A DNA stretch of 64,000 nucleotides from Kordiimonas sp. SCSIO 12610 (GTDB lineage Bacteria > Pseudomonadota > Alphaproteobacteria > Sphingomonadales > Kordiimonadaceae), in assembly GCF_024398015.1 (NCBI RefSeq), contig NZ_CP073747.1:1188501-1252500 (forward strand), written 5' to 3'. The notes under the pieces were generated by a model. The model worked only from the letters and a program-made list of their open reading frames with translations, was not told the origin of the DNA and searched no databases. Below, in pieces: positions 8,954 to 17,323 of this stretch. The first letter of the stretch is position 1; each line of letters opens with the position of its first letter. The position numbers and the translations under genes were made by a program.

Positions 8954-10729
8954 TTGAACAATACAGTTCTGTCCCTTTTGCGCGCTGGTGCGCTGAATGA
9001 GGCTGAGAAGGAATATATCCGTCTCGGCCTCGACAGTGTTGTGGATGATGAAGATACCATTGCACTTGGGGGCAGGATTTTAAAAAGCCGCGCTTTAGAG
9101 AAATCTGGCATGGTTCGCCGTGACCTCGCGTTTCAATCGGCGCAAAAATATAATCAGGCCTTTGCAGCAACCGGAGGAACCTATTCCGGCATTAATACAG
9201 CCGCCATGTATGTGGTTGCGGGCGATTTACCTGCGGCGCAAATGATCGCATCAACAGTTCTCGATAAAACCAGAACCTATTCGCCAAAACCGGGGGAGGA
9301 TGCTTATTATCATATGGCAACGGTCGCAGAAGCGCATTTCATTCTGGGTGATCTGAAAATGGCGAAGGCAGCACTTCTGGATGCGGTTCTGCTAGATCCC
9401 CATAATTATGCCGCGCATGCAACAACAGTGCGGCAATTTGAAATGCTTACCCTCGCGGTGCCGGATTTATGCGCAAATGAGCACGTCGATATGACCAATG
9501 CTTTTGATTGGCTGGACCCATACAGGCCGCCCAAAGCGCTTCATTTTGCAGGGCACATGTTTGGTGCCGGTGATGGATCTGTTGGTGACCATCGTTATAT
9601 TGAAAATGCTGTCGATGATTTTCTTCATGAAAGCAAAATTGGATTTGCTTTTGGCTGTTTGGCAGCCGGGTCGGATATACTAATCGCTGAAAAAATTCTG
9701 GCGTCCGGCGCAGAACTTCATGTTGCTTTACCGTGCCCTAATGCCTTTTTTATCGAAGCGTCAGTGATTGAATTTGGGGATGAATGGGTTGAACGTTTTT
9801 ATGCCTGTCTTTCGGCGGCGAAGTCCGTTCGGTATACGTCCTATGATGATGAATTGCCTGATGATCTTGGTTTGTCTTTCGCAAGTGAGGTTGCTATGGG
9901 CCTCGCGGTTCTGCAAAGCGAACGTTTAGCAACCAAGGTTAAGCAGCTTTTGATCTGGGACGGCAAGGAAGCAGGGGCAAATTTAGCAGGAACGGCACGA
10001 GACGCAGAGATGTGGCGGCATAGTGCAGACGATCAGCATGTTATTGATTTCCCGATGCAGCGTAAGCGCCCTTCCGTTCTGAACAAACAAGTAGAGAATA
10101 TTTGTTCGGAAAAAACAGGTCTGGAAAATAAAAGCCCAGACAACACAGGCTCCGACAATATAGAGGGCTTGAAGCATGCTCGGTCTATGCGGGCCATGTT
10201 GTTTACGGATGTGCGCGGCTTTAGCCGATTGATGGATAGCGAAATCCCGATTTTTATGGACCATGTTTTGAGGCGACTTGCGCTCGTTTGCAGGGAAGCG
10301 GGTGACGGGATTAGTTTTTTAAATACGTGGGGTGACGGCCTTTTCCTCACCTTTGAGACGGTTGAGCTTGCGGCAAACACAGCGATAAGGCTGCAGGAAG
10401 CTTTCCAAAAAATTGATTTTAATGCAATTGGCCTACCCGAACGATTGGCGCTGCGTATTGGGGGGCATTATGGTCCTGTCCATGAAATGGAAGACCCGTT
10501 TTCAGGGCAAAAGGGTGTGCAGGGCGCGCAGGTAACGATGGCTGCGAAAATAGAGCCTGTTACGGCCCCTGGGTCGATCTATGTAAGCGAACCCTTTGCA
10601 TGTGCGCTTGCGGTGCAGGCATCCGGCGAATATATTGCAGAACAAATGTCCCATACAATTCGATTGCATAAAAGCGCGCAGGAAGTACCAGTTTTTAACC
10701 TTCGAGCCAAGGGCGGAGTGGCAGCATAA
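8954..10729 (+). CDS. TPR/SLOG-like protein with C-terminal class III nucleotide cyclase
   Basis: A 591-residue, three-part protein. Residues 1-170 are helical TPR-like repeats (TRAFs-binding/DUF4071 style). Residues about 195-300 form a Rossmann-like segment (LHFAGHMFG, CLAAGSDILIAE, GAELHVALP) resembling SLOG nucleotide-sensor domains. Residues about 410-591 are a class III cyclase domain. Metal-binding Asp419 (FTDVRGF) and Asp461 (NTWGD) are present, but the usual purine-selecting Lys is Asn457, the partner Asp is Gly521, and the transition-state Asn/Arg pair is Thr528/Lys532. Product is therefore uncertain: cAMP, another cNMP, or none. Start is TTG at 8954 with AAGGA 8 bases upstream, 31 bases after the preceding gene; no upstream ATG fits. 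Confidence 0.85.
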   Translation: MNNTVLSLLRAGALNEAEKEYIRLGLDSVVDDEDTIALGGRILKSRALEKSGMVRRDLAFQSAQKYNQAFAATGGTYSGINTAAMYVVAGDLPAAQMIASTVLDKTRTYSPKPGEDAYYHMATVAEAHFILGDLKMAKAALLDAVLLDPHNYAAHATTVRQFEMLTLAVPDLCANEHVDMTNAFDWLDPYRPPKALHFAGHMFGAGDGSVGDHRYIENAVDDFLHESKIGFAFGCLAAGSDILIAEKILASGAELHVALPCPNAFFIEASVIEFGDEWVERFYACLSAAKSVRYTSYDDELPDDLGLSFASEVAMGLAVLQSERLATKVKQLLIWDGKEAGANLAGTARDAEMWRHSADDQHVIDFPMQRKRPSVLNKQVENICSEKTGLENKSPDNTGSDNIEGLKHARSMRAMLFTDVRGFSRLMDSEIPIFMDHVLRRLALVCREAGDGISFLNTWGDGLFLTFETVELAANTAIRLQEAFQKIDFNAIGLPERLALRIGGHYGPVHEMEDPFSGQKGVQGAQVTMAAKIEPVTAPGSIYVSEPFACALAVQASGEYIAEQMSHTIRLHKSAQEVPVFNLRAKGGVAA

Positions 10730-10771
10730 GGCCTTTATCTTCGCGTCCTATAGAATTGTGTTTGTTTGATG

Positions 10772-11491
10772 CTACAGCATCAATTCCTTCAGCTGTTCTG
10801 GCGCAATAATCTGAATACGTTTTCCGTCGATTTTGATGATGCCCCGCTGTTGCAGGTCGCTGATGGCGCGGGATACAGTTTCCCGCGTACTATGAATTTT
10901 TTCTGCAATCCTTGTTTTTGGGGGCATTTTTTCGATTGTCAAAATTTGATTTGAAACACTTGGCTTTGCCATTCTTAGTAATTCCGCATAAACACGTCCG
11001 TTTGCTGACATTGCCGTTAATTCAAACATGCGCATTGTTGTATGCTTGACCCTTCCAGTAAGAAGTTCGGCAACTTTAATCCCGACCTCGCCAAAATTGC
11101 GTATGATGGTTTTAAAGGTTTCGGCGCTGAAACTTGCAACTGTGACCTTCGTTGCGGCAAAAATACTGGCGCTGCGTTCGCCGAGACCAAAAGCCGCCAT
11201 TTCGCCGAATAAGTTCCCTTCATCAAAAGTATCCAGCCAGATTTCGTCGCCGTCTGAGGAAACAAGGGCAGCATAGGCTGTCCCGGTCAGGAGATAATAT
11301 ACCTCGTCACCTTTATCATCCTGCGAAAGGATCATATTTTTCGCTGGAATTTGAATAACGGTAGCCGCTTCCTCAATAGCGTTCAAGAGGTCAGGATTAT
11401 CACCAAAGAAAAGTTTGAATTTATCCTGATGTGTTTGCTTTGTTTTTTTGGAAGGAATTCGGGCGCTTGGATTTGGTTCATGCATTTGCAT
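10772..11491 (-). CDS. Crp/Fnr-family transcriptional regulator with intact cNMP pocket
   Basis: A 239-residue Crp/Fnr protein. The cyclic-nucleotide-binding domain keeps the phosphate-binding-cassette residues Gly-Glu (FGEMA) and Arg-Ser (GERSAS), matching E. coli CRP Glu72, Arg82 and Ser83. The C-terminal winged helix has the recognition helix TRETVSRAI. No Fnr-type Cys cluster is seen, so it is more likely a nucleotide than an oxygen sensor. Start ATG 11491 has GAGG 6 bases upstream; a TTG at 11503 would add four residues. It converges on the TIR-cyclase operon with 42 bases between, so it could read that cyclase's product; this is inference. Confidence 0.92.
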   Translation of the reverse strand: MQMHEPNPSARIPSKKTKQTHQDKFKLFFGDNPDLLNAIEEAATVIQIPAKNMILSQDDKGDEVYYLLTGTAYAALVSSDGDEIWLDTFDEGNLFGEMAAFGLGERSASIFAATKVTVASFSAETFKTIIRNFGEVGIKVAELLTGRVKHTTMRMFELTAMSANGRVYAELLRMAKPSVSNQILTIEKMPPKTRIAEKIHSTRETVSRAISDLQQRGIIKIDGKRIQIIAPEQLKELML

Positions 11492-11838
11492 ATACGGCCT
11501 CAACGGTTACTAGCTGTCGCCCACAATCATGAAACGAACGATTTGTTGCTACAGCGGAGCCCCCAATAAAATATACAAACTCAAATACACATCTAATTAA
11601 GACATAATTTCAACTTAAGCGCAAATTATAATAGTAAGCTTTGCACCCGAAAGGTTGGGAGTGTTTGTGCCAAGCCGTGCAACGGGCGTTTGTAGTTAAG
11701 TTTTCTTATGAATGTGAAAAAATAATGGAAATCATTATAACTATTCTCTAAGGTACCATCCAACACATAAGGCAATCCGTAAAAATGCCGATAAACAGTC
11801 AATTTTTATAGCGTATCATCATAAGTGAGAGAAGTGAT
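11492..11838. other. Divergent intergenic region, crp-like / acyl-CoA dehydrogenase
   Basis: 347 AT-rich bases with promoters for both divergent genes and no convincing gene. One operator-like dyad is visible: ATAATG (11722-11727) and CATTAT (11733-11738) with a 5-base spacer, about 100 bases before the acyl-CoA dehydrogenase start. GAGAGAAG precedes the ATG at 11839 as ribosome-binding site. Confidence 0.4.
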
Positions 11839-13035
11839 ATGGACCTAAACTATAGCGAAGAAGAATATGCCTTTGAAGCCAAGGTAAAGCAGTTCTTGAA
11901 GGATAAATTGCCGCAGCGCCTTAGTGATAAGGTTAAGGGCAATATTCGCCTGACGAAGGCGGATATGGAAGAATGGCACAGTATTTTGAATGCTGAGGGG
12001 TGGCTTGCGACCCATTGGCCCGTAAAATACGGGGGTACTGGCTGGACGCCTGTGCAGATGCACATTTTTGAGGAAGCCTGTAGTGCTGCCAATGCACCGC
12101 GCACGGTTCCCTTTGGCCTTGGTATGCTCGGCCCCGTGTTGATTAAATACGGAACAGAAGAACAACGCGAACATTATCTGCCGCGTATTCTGGATGGAAC
12201 GGACTGGTGGTGTCAGGGATATTCAGAGCCAGGTTCGGGGTCTGACCTCGCATCCCTTAAAACCCGTGCAGTTCGTGACGGTGACCATTATATCGTTAAT
12301 GGCCAGAAAACATGGACAACACTTGGTCAGCACGCCAACTGGATTTTCTGTTTGGTACGTACTGACACAGAATGCAAACCACAGGAAGGTATCTCTTTCC
12401 TTCTGATTGATATGGATACACCAGGTATCGAGGTTCGCCCGATTATCACATTGGACGGCGAGCATGAAGTCAACGAAGTCTTCTTCGATAATGTGAAGGT
12501 TCCGGTTTCCAACCGTGTGGGTGAAGAAAACAAGGGCTGGACCTACGCGAAATATCTTCTCACGTACGAGCGGACAAATATCGCAGGTGTGGGTGCGTCC
12601 CTAAACGGTCTCGAGCACCTGAAGGTCATCGCCCGCGAGCAACAGTTAGACGGTAAGCCATTGATTGAGGATCCGTATTTCGCACGCCGTATGGCCGAGG
12701 TTGAAATTGATCTGGACGCAATGAAAACAACCAATCTTCGCGTTCTTGCAGCCGTGCAGGGCGGCGGTGCACCGGGGGCTGAAAGCTCGATGCTGAAAAT
12801 CAAGGGTACGGTGATCCGTCAGGAAATCAATGACCTGACCCGTCGTGCGCTCGGGCCATACGCAATGCCATATGTGCATGAAGCGCTTGAAGAAGGATAC
12901 AACGAGCCACCGATTGGCCCAGAGTATGCAAACCCGGTTTCTTCGGATTATTTCAATAACCGAAAACTATCGATCTTTGGCGGATCTAACGAGATTCAGC
13001 GTAACATCATTTCAAAAATGATCCTCGGACTATAA
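11839..13035 (+). CDS. Acyl-CoA dehydrogenase (first of a pair)
   Basis: A 398-residue FAD-dependent acyl-CoA dehydrogenase. It has the N-terminal helical domain, the beta-domain motif CQGYSEPGSGSDLASL that binds FAD and substrate, and the C-terminal signature IFGGSNEIQRNIISKMILG. The reaction is alpha,beta-dehydrogenation of an acyl-CoA with electrons passed to ETF. It is 16 bases upstream of a second, dissimilar acyl-CoA dehydrogenase. Such adjacent pairs often form alpha2beta2 heterotetramers acting on bulky acyl-CoAs, such as steroid side chains (ChsE type); that extension is inference. The pair ends at a strong terminator (14217-14248). Confidence 0.93.
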   Translation: MDLNYSEEEYAFEAKVKQFLKDKLPQRLSDKVKGNIRLTKADMEEWHSILNAEGWLATHWPVKYGGTGWTPVQMHIFEEACSAANAPRTVPFGLGMLGPVLIKYGTEEQREHYLPRILDGTDWWCQGYSEPGSGSDLASLKTRAVRDGDHYIVNGQKTWTTLGQHANWIFCLVRTDTECKPQEGISFLLIDMDTPGIEVRPIITLDGEHEVNEVFFDNVKVPVSNRVGEENKGWTYAKYLLTYERTNIAGVGASLNGLEHLKVIAREQQLDGKPLIEDPYFARRMAEVEIDLDAMKTTNLRVLAAVQGGGAPGAESSMLKIKGTVIRQEINDLTRRALGPYAMPYVHEALEEGYNEPPIGPEYANPVSSDYFNNRKLSIFGGSNEIQRNIISKMILGL

Positions 13036-13051
13036 GGCGGGAGTATAAAAC

Positions 13052-14188
13052 ATGGATTTTAATCATAACGAAGACCGCCGCATGCTGGAAAATACCCTGT
13101 CGCGGTATGTGCGTGAACAATATGACTTTGAAACACGCATGAAAATTGCCGGTGCTGACGAAGGCTATAGCGCTGAAAAATGGGCTGAAATGGCTGAACT
13201 TGGTATCATTGGCGCCTTGTTTAAGGAAGAAGACGGCGGCTTTGGCGGCCACGGTTTTGACCTGATGGTTGTGTTTGAGCAAATTGGCCGCGGAATTGTT
13301 GTTGAGCCATTTCTCGGAACTGCTGTGCTCGGCGGTGGCTTGGTTGCGGACCTTGGTTCCGATGAGCAGAAGGCTATCCTTGATGATGTGATTGGTGGTG
13401 CGAAAACGCTTGCGTTTGCACACGGTGAACCAACAAGCCGCTATAGCCTTTCGGATGTGACAACCACTGCGACAAAATCAGGCGATGGCTGGGTTCTAAA
13501 CGGTCATAAATCCGTTGTCTCAGGCGGTGATAGTGCGGATACGCTTATTGTTTCCGCTCGGGTTTCCGGCGACCGCTTAGACGAAGACGGTATTGCCTTA
13601 TTTATGGTTGATGCGGGCGCAGACGGTGTTGACCGCCGTGATTATGGTACGGTTGATGGTTACGGCGCCGCGGATATTATCCTTCGTGATGTTGCGGTGG
13701 AAGCAAGTGCGCTCTTGGGCGGCGAGGGCGATGCCTTTGCAGCGATTGAGAAAGCAACAGCGCGCGGTATCCTTGCCTTATCAGCGGAAGCCCTGGGCGC
13801 AATGGAAGTTGTGAAGGACATGACGCTTGATTACCTGCGTACACGCAACCAGTTCGGTGTTCCAATTGGTCGTTTTCAGGCGCTTCAGCACCGTATGGCA
13901 GACCTGCTGATGGAAGTTGAGCAAGCCCGTTCGATCGTGATTAACGCGGCTGGTGCACTGGACGGTGATCGTCTTGAGCGTGAAAAAGCGGTATCTGCCG
14001 CCAAGAACTTGATTGGCCGTGTTGGCCGTCTGGTGGCAGAGGAAGCGATCCAGATGCACGGCGGTATTGGTATGACTTGGGAATTCAGCATGCCGCATTT
14101 TGCCAAGCGTATCATTATGCTCGATCATATGCTCGGCGATACCGACCATCATATGGCGCGCTATATCGCACTATCGAGTGCTGCATAG
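13052..14188 (+). CDS. Acyl-CoA dehydrogenase (second of a pair)
   Basis: A 378-residue acyl-CoA dehydrogenase-family protein. It has the flavin-binding C-terminal motif QMHGGIGMTWEFSMPHFAKR and the helix RNQFGVPIGRFQALQHRMAD. The middle beta-domain lacks the strong SEPGSGSD motif of its partner (here AHGEPTSRYSL), typical of the divergent subunit of heteromeric enzymes. GGCGGGAG lies upstream of the ATG. It is probably co-transcribed and co-assembled with the preceding dehydrogenase. Substrate cannot be read from sequence. Confidence 0.92.
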   Translation: MDFNHNEDRRMLENTLSRYVREQYDFETRMKIAGADEGYSAEKWAEMAELGIIGALFKEEDGGFGGHGFDLMVVFEQIGRGIVVEPFLGTAVLGGGLVADLGSDEQKAILDDVIGGAKTLAFAHGEPTSRYSLSDVTTTATKSGDGWVLNGHKSVVSGGDSADTLIVSARVSGDRLDEDGIALFMVDAGADGVDRRDYGTVDGYGAADIILRDVAVEASALLGGEGDAFAAIEKATARGILALSAEALGAMEVVKDMTLDYLRTRNQFGVPIGRFQALQHRMADLLMEVEQARSIVINAAGALDGDRLEREKAVSAAKNLIGRVGRLVAEEAIQMHGGIGMTWEFSMPHFAKRIIMLDHMLGDTDHHMARYIALSSAA

Positions 14189-14216
14189 GTAGCATTCGAT
14201 CAAAATCTAAGAATGG

Positions 14217-14248
14217 CCGAAGGAACATGTTTCCTTCGGTTTTCTTTT
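14217..14248 (+). terminator. Intrinsic terminator of the acyl-CoA dehydrogenase operon
   Basis: CCGAAGGAA (14217-14225) pairs perfectly with TTCCTTCGG (14231-14239) around a 5-base loop and is followed by TTTTCTTTT. It lies 28 bases after the second dehydrogenase. It also argues that the next gene starts downstream at 14339 rather than at an ATG at 14213. Confidence 0.9.
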
Positions 14249-14338
14249 GATCTTTTCCAATATTCTTATTACTCTCGTTTAGGCGATGTAATACCATTAG
14301 GCAGAAGTTTAGCTGTTAGAGAAGGCATAACCACGGCT

Positions 14339-14713
14339 ATGACAAAATTCAATTTTGCAGGTCTTGTTCTTTTTGCATATCTTCTCGATATTGCTTTGTT
14401 CTCGTGGCTTACCTTCGGGAATGTTGATTATTATCTGTTGATTAATTTTGGGGGCAAGCTGATGGCGTTTGCTGCCGCCTTGTTGGTTAGAAAACTTCTG
14501 ATATCAAATGATAGCCCAACGCCAATTCGCGGCAGGATTATCAGCGCACTGATTGTCATGAACCTGTTTCTCGCTACCTGTATTTTGTATGTAACGGCTG
14601 ACCTGATTAAGATGCCTGTTTTTCAGGCGAAACTTGCGGCGGATATGGTTGTTATATTGATGAGCTTTGTTGTGGGCCGATATCTGGTAAAATCGCTGCA
14701 ACAAATAAGCTGA
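14339..14713 (+). CDS. GtrA-like four-helix membrane protein
   Basis: A 124-residue protein with four predicted transmembrane helices (about residues 6-24, 33-53, 66-86 and 95-115), the size and layout of GtrA-family proteins. GtrA proteins are thought to help flip polyprenyl-linked sugars. The next gene encodes a GT39-like membrane glycosyltransferase, which supports such a role. I chose the ATG at 14339 (MTKFNFAG) because upstream codons overlap the terminator at 14217-14248. GAGAAGG lies about 12 bases upstream, a rather long spacing. Family assignment is moderate. Confidence 0.6.
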   Translation: MTKFNFAGLVLFAYLLDIALFSWLTFGNVDYYLLINFGGKLMAFAAALLVRKLLISNDSPTPIRGRIISALIVMNLFLATCILYVTADLIKMPVFQAKLAADMVVILMSFVVGRYLVKSLQQIS

Positions 14714-14736
14714 TCATAAAATAGGTCAGCCTAATC

Positions 14737-16263
14737 ATGACATTTATAGACCGCAAAACAGCATCTCTTTTTACGCTATTTCTAACGATTTTTCTTTTGC
14801 TGGTTATTATAAACTGGGTTGGATTTACTGCGTCCGATGATGCGGTTTACGTGAAGGGTGCATACGGCCTTTTAAACGAGTTTCCGTTTTTGGGGGAACA
14901 TGGGACCTTTCGGTTTATCATAACGGCACCGATTGCCTTGATGATGTGGGTGTTTGGTGAAAATGAAGTTTCAATCGCTTTGCCAACACTTTTTTACGCG
15001 GTGGCGTTCATTATCGTTCTGATCTCGTTTTTTCGCAGAAGAGCTGGCGATAAGGCAAGTATTTTTGTCGGGCTGATGATGGTTACAAGTCCCTTGCTGG
15101 TTACCCAGTCCAGCATTGCATCCATTGATATCATCGAAGCCTTTTATGTTTTTGCCTCTTTGTTGTTTTTCATTAAGGCATCAGAGACAACACAGAATAC
15201 CGTCAGGTGGCTTATCCTCTCGGGTATGATGGCGGGCCTAGCATTTTTAACGCGGGAGACGACGGTTTTCCTGCTTGTTTATTATGGCATCCTGTTCGCT
15301 ATGGGTGTTGGTATTAAGCGGCTTCAGTATTTTGTTATGGCGTTTGGTTTCTTCACTATTTGGGGATTGGAAACGCTATATTTCTGGGTGTTTTCGGGTG
15401 ACCCGTTATACCGTTTTTCCCGTTCGTTCGGGCATGACAGTACGATTGATCGCAGTATTGATCTGGCCGGAAATTTGATCATTCATCCGATTATTGATCC
15501 CCTTTTGGTTCTTCTTTTTAATCAGGAGTTTGGCGTTTTATTCTGGGTTTTAGGGGGGATTGTTGTTTGGTGGTTTGTACTGGGTAAGCGTAAACAGAAT
15601 ATGCCCGATCAAAACACAGTTAGTCGCGACATTGCTGACGACACGGGTCAGCATGCTAAGGCATGTAAGTTAATCGCGGGGCTCGGCACAGTGTGGTTTT
15701 TATGTGCGGGTGGTGTTGGTAACTTGTTACCCTTAAATCCGCGGTATTTTCTGGTAACCAATATCGCAGCGATTTTGGTGACTGCGCTTTTCCTAAGCGA
15801 TATCTTGCAGCAGGGTAGGAAGGAAAAGCGCGCGGCCTATTTGTGCTTGACTGCAATTATGGCTGTAAACCTGTTGGGGCTGTGGGCTGAGAATAAAAAC
15901 TTTCTTTTTGCTGAAAAGCAACTGGCGCGCGTTGCTGCCAATCAGGATGCTACTATTTATACGGACCCTGAAACATTACACCGGGCGACGTATCTTTTAA
16001 AATGGGAAGGGGCGTCAGAACAGGTTCAAGCGATAGGGTACCCCCCGGTATGTAGTCTGTATTTTCAGAATAAAAAGTATATGCCCGCCCAGCTCATAGG
16101 GTGGGATAAGGTTGAAATTATAGAACCACCTAACAGTTTTTTGAAGAAACCTGCCGAATTTATTGGGTTATATGATTTACTGCCAAATGCACTCAGGTTC
16201 CGCTTAAACGGCGGGCACAAGGGTGCAGCAATTTTTATTTATGACCCTGAAGGACGCTGTTGA
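14737..16263 (+). CDS. GT39-like membrane glycosyltransferase (ArnT/PMT style)
   Basis: A 508-residue polytopic protein with about ten hydrophobic helices. The first periplasmic loop holds TASDDAVYVKGAYGLL, matching the acidic catalytic motif after helix 1 in ArnT/PMT GT-C enzymes. RETTVFLLVYYG and the hydrophobic C-terminal region also fit GT39. Such enzymes transfer sugars from a polyprenyl-phosphate donor to lipid or protein outside the inner membrane. It lies 23 bases after the GtrA-like gene and 3 bases before a YdjM-like hydrolase, so the three form an envelope-modification operon. Acceptor unknown. Confidence 0.8.
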   Translation: MTFIDRKTASLFTLFLTIFLLLVIINWVGFTASDDAVYVKGAYGLLNEFPFLGEHGTFRFIITAPIALMMWVFGENEVSIALPTLFYAVAFIIVLISFFRRRAGDKASIFVGLMMVTSPLLVTQSSIASIDIIEAFYVFASLLFFIKASETTQNTVRWLILSGMMAGLAFLTRETTVFLLVYYGILFAMGVGIKRLQYFVMAFGFFTIWGLETLYFWVFSGDPLYRFSRSFGHDSTIDRSIDLAGNLIIHPIIDPLLVLLFNQEFGVLFWVLGGIVVWWFVLGKRKQNMPDQNTVSRDIADDTGQHAKACKLIAGLGTVWFLCAGGVGNLLPLNPRYFLVTNIAAILVTALFLSDILQQGRKEKRAAYLCLTAIMAVNLLGLWAENKNFLFAEKQLARVAANQDATIYTDPETLHRATYLLKWEGASEQVQAIGYPPVCSLYFQNKKYMPAQLIGWDKVEIIEPPNSFLKKPAEFIGLYDLLPNALRFRLNGGHKGAAIFIYDPEGRC

Positions 16264-16266
16264 ACC

Positions 16267-16794
16267 ATGGCAACAATTTTCACGCACCCAATTGTTCCCA
16301 TTGTTGCAGGGATGCTGGCAGGGAAAGAACGCGTATCAAAACGATTGTTGGTAGGGGCCTCTCTGGCGTCAATCATTCCAGACGCTGATGTTATCGCTTT
16401 TCGGTTCGGTATTTCTTACGCCTCCGAATTTGGCCATAGAGGGTTTACCCACTCGATTATTTTTGCAGCCGTGCTCGGGCTTATCACCATGGGTTTTAGT
16501 GGCTATTTTCAGGCGAAACGTCGGGTGGTTTTTCTGATGATGTTCATCGGCGCGCTTAGTCATCCGTTTTTGGATGCATTCACCAATGGTGGCTTGGGGG
16601 TGGCAGCTTTCTGGCCATTTGATACTGCCCGCTATTTCTGGCCCTATACCCCGATTGAAGTTTCCCCAATTGGGGCTGGTTTTTTCTCTGCGCGCGGTTT
16701 GGATGTTATCCTATCAGAATTGATGCTGGTGTGGTTGCCGGCTGCGATAATTCTTTTGCTCTCGAAATATTTAATGACTAGTATTAAAAAATAA
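16267..16794 (+). CDS. Metal-dependent membrane hydrolase, YdjM/LexA-regulated family
   Basis: A 175-residue membrane protein with the conserved metal-ligand pattern of PF04307: THPIVPIVAG near the N-terminus, HRGFTHSIIFA in the middle and SHPFLDAFTNGGLG later, followed by the YFWPYTPI stretch. Three or four hydrophobic helices surround these His/Asp motifs. The family is an inner-membrane putative hydrolase of uncertain substrate. It is tightly linked (3 bases) to the GT39-like gene. Confidence 0.85.
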   Translation: MATIFTHPIVPIVAGMLAGKERVSKRLLVGASLASIIPDADVIAFRFGISYASEFGHRGFTHSIIFAAVLGLITMGFSGYFQAKRRVVFLMMFIGALSHPFLDAFTNGGLGVAAFWPFDTARYFWPYTPIEVSPIGAGFFSARGLDVILSELMLVWLPAAIILLLSKYLMTSIKK

Positions 16795-16842
16795 TATGCG
16801 TGTCTTTAGGGCGCGCTGAATTTGAATTGGGAGGAGAGACAA

Positions 16843-17262
16843 ATGGTGGATCGTTCAAAGGTTGATGTTCGTGCTGGCTTGGACGCTTGGTACAAACAGG
16901 CGGAAAGCCATAATCCTGCGGGGCTGGACGCTATTTTGGATGATGATGTTGTCTTTCTGTCGCCTGTTGTGCACACGCCGCAAGAAGGCAAAATGATTAC
17001 CACAGACTATCTCGCCTCAGCCGGTGATGTCCTTGGTAGCGCGGATTTCGAATATACAGGTGAATATCTCTCTGACACGGGTGCTGTGCTTGAATTTAAA
17101 ACAAAGATAGAGGGTATCCAGATCAATGGAATTGATATGATTACCTGGAACAGTGCAGGCAAGATTATAGAATTCAAGGTAATGCTGCGTCCCCTAAAGG
17201 CAGTGAATATGGTTCATGCTAAAATGGGTGAAATGCTTGAAAAATTAAAAGCCCAAGCTTAA
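16843..17262 (+). CDS. NTF2/SnoaL-like protein
   Basis: A 139-residue soluble protein with the alpha+beta cone pattern of the NTF2-like fold (GLDAWYKQAESHNPAGLDAI, DDVVFLSPVVHTPQEGK, ITWNSAGKIIEFKVMLRPL). The fold hosts both isomerase/dehydratase-like enzymes and ligand-binding proteins, so no reaction is assigned. Start ATG 16843 is preceded by GGGAGGAGAG; an in-frame TTG at 16822 lies before that site and is unlikely. It stands alone between the YdjM-like gene and trmB-like gene. Confidence 0.85.
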   Translation: MVDRSKVDVRAGLDAWYKQAESHNPAGLDAILDDDVVFLSPVVHTPQEGKMITTDYLASAGDVLGSADFEYTGEYLSDTGAVLEFKTKIEGIQINGIDMITWNSAGKIIEFKVMLRPLKAVNMVHAKMGEMLEKLKAQA

Positions 17263-17323
17263 AAGGCCCAATAAATCACTTAGGGAAATCGGCGATGATG
17301 CCGATGAAAATATAAGTAACAGC

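Noticed and set aside
8467..9111. Antisense frame of 214 codons opposite the unknown operon gene and cyclase start
   Set aside because: It is antisense to two genes with good ribosome-binding sites and conserved-looking protein sequence; composition is not protein-like.
14213..14338. Upstream ATG extension of the GtrA-like gene
   Set aside because: The extension overlaps the dehydrogenase terminator (14217-14248) and lacks membrane-helix character.
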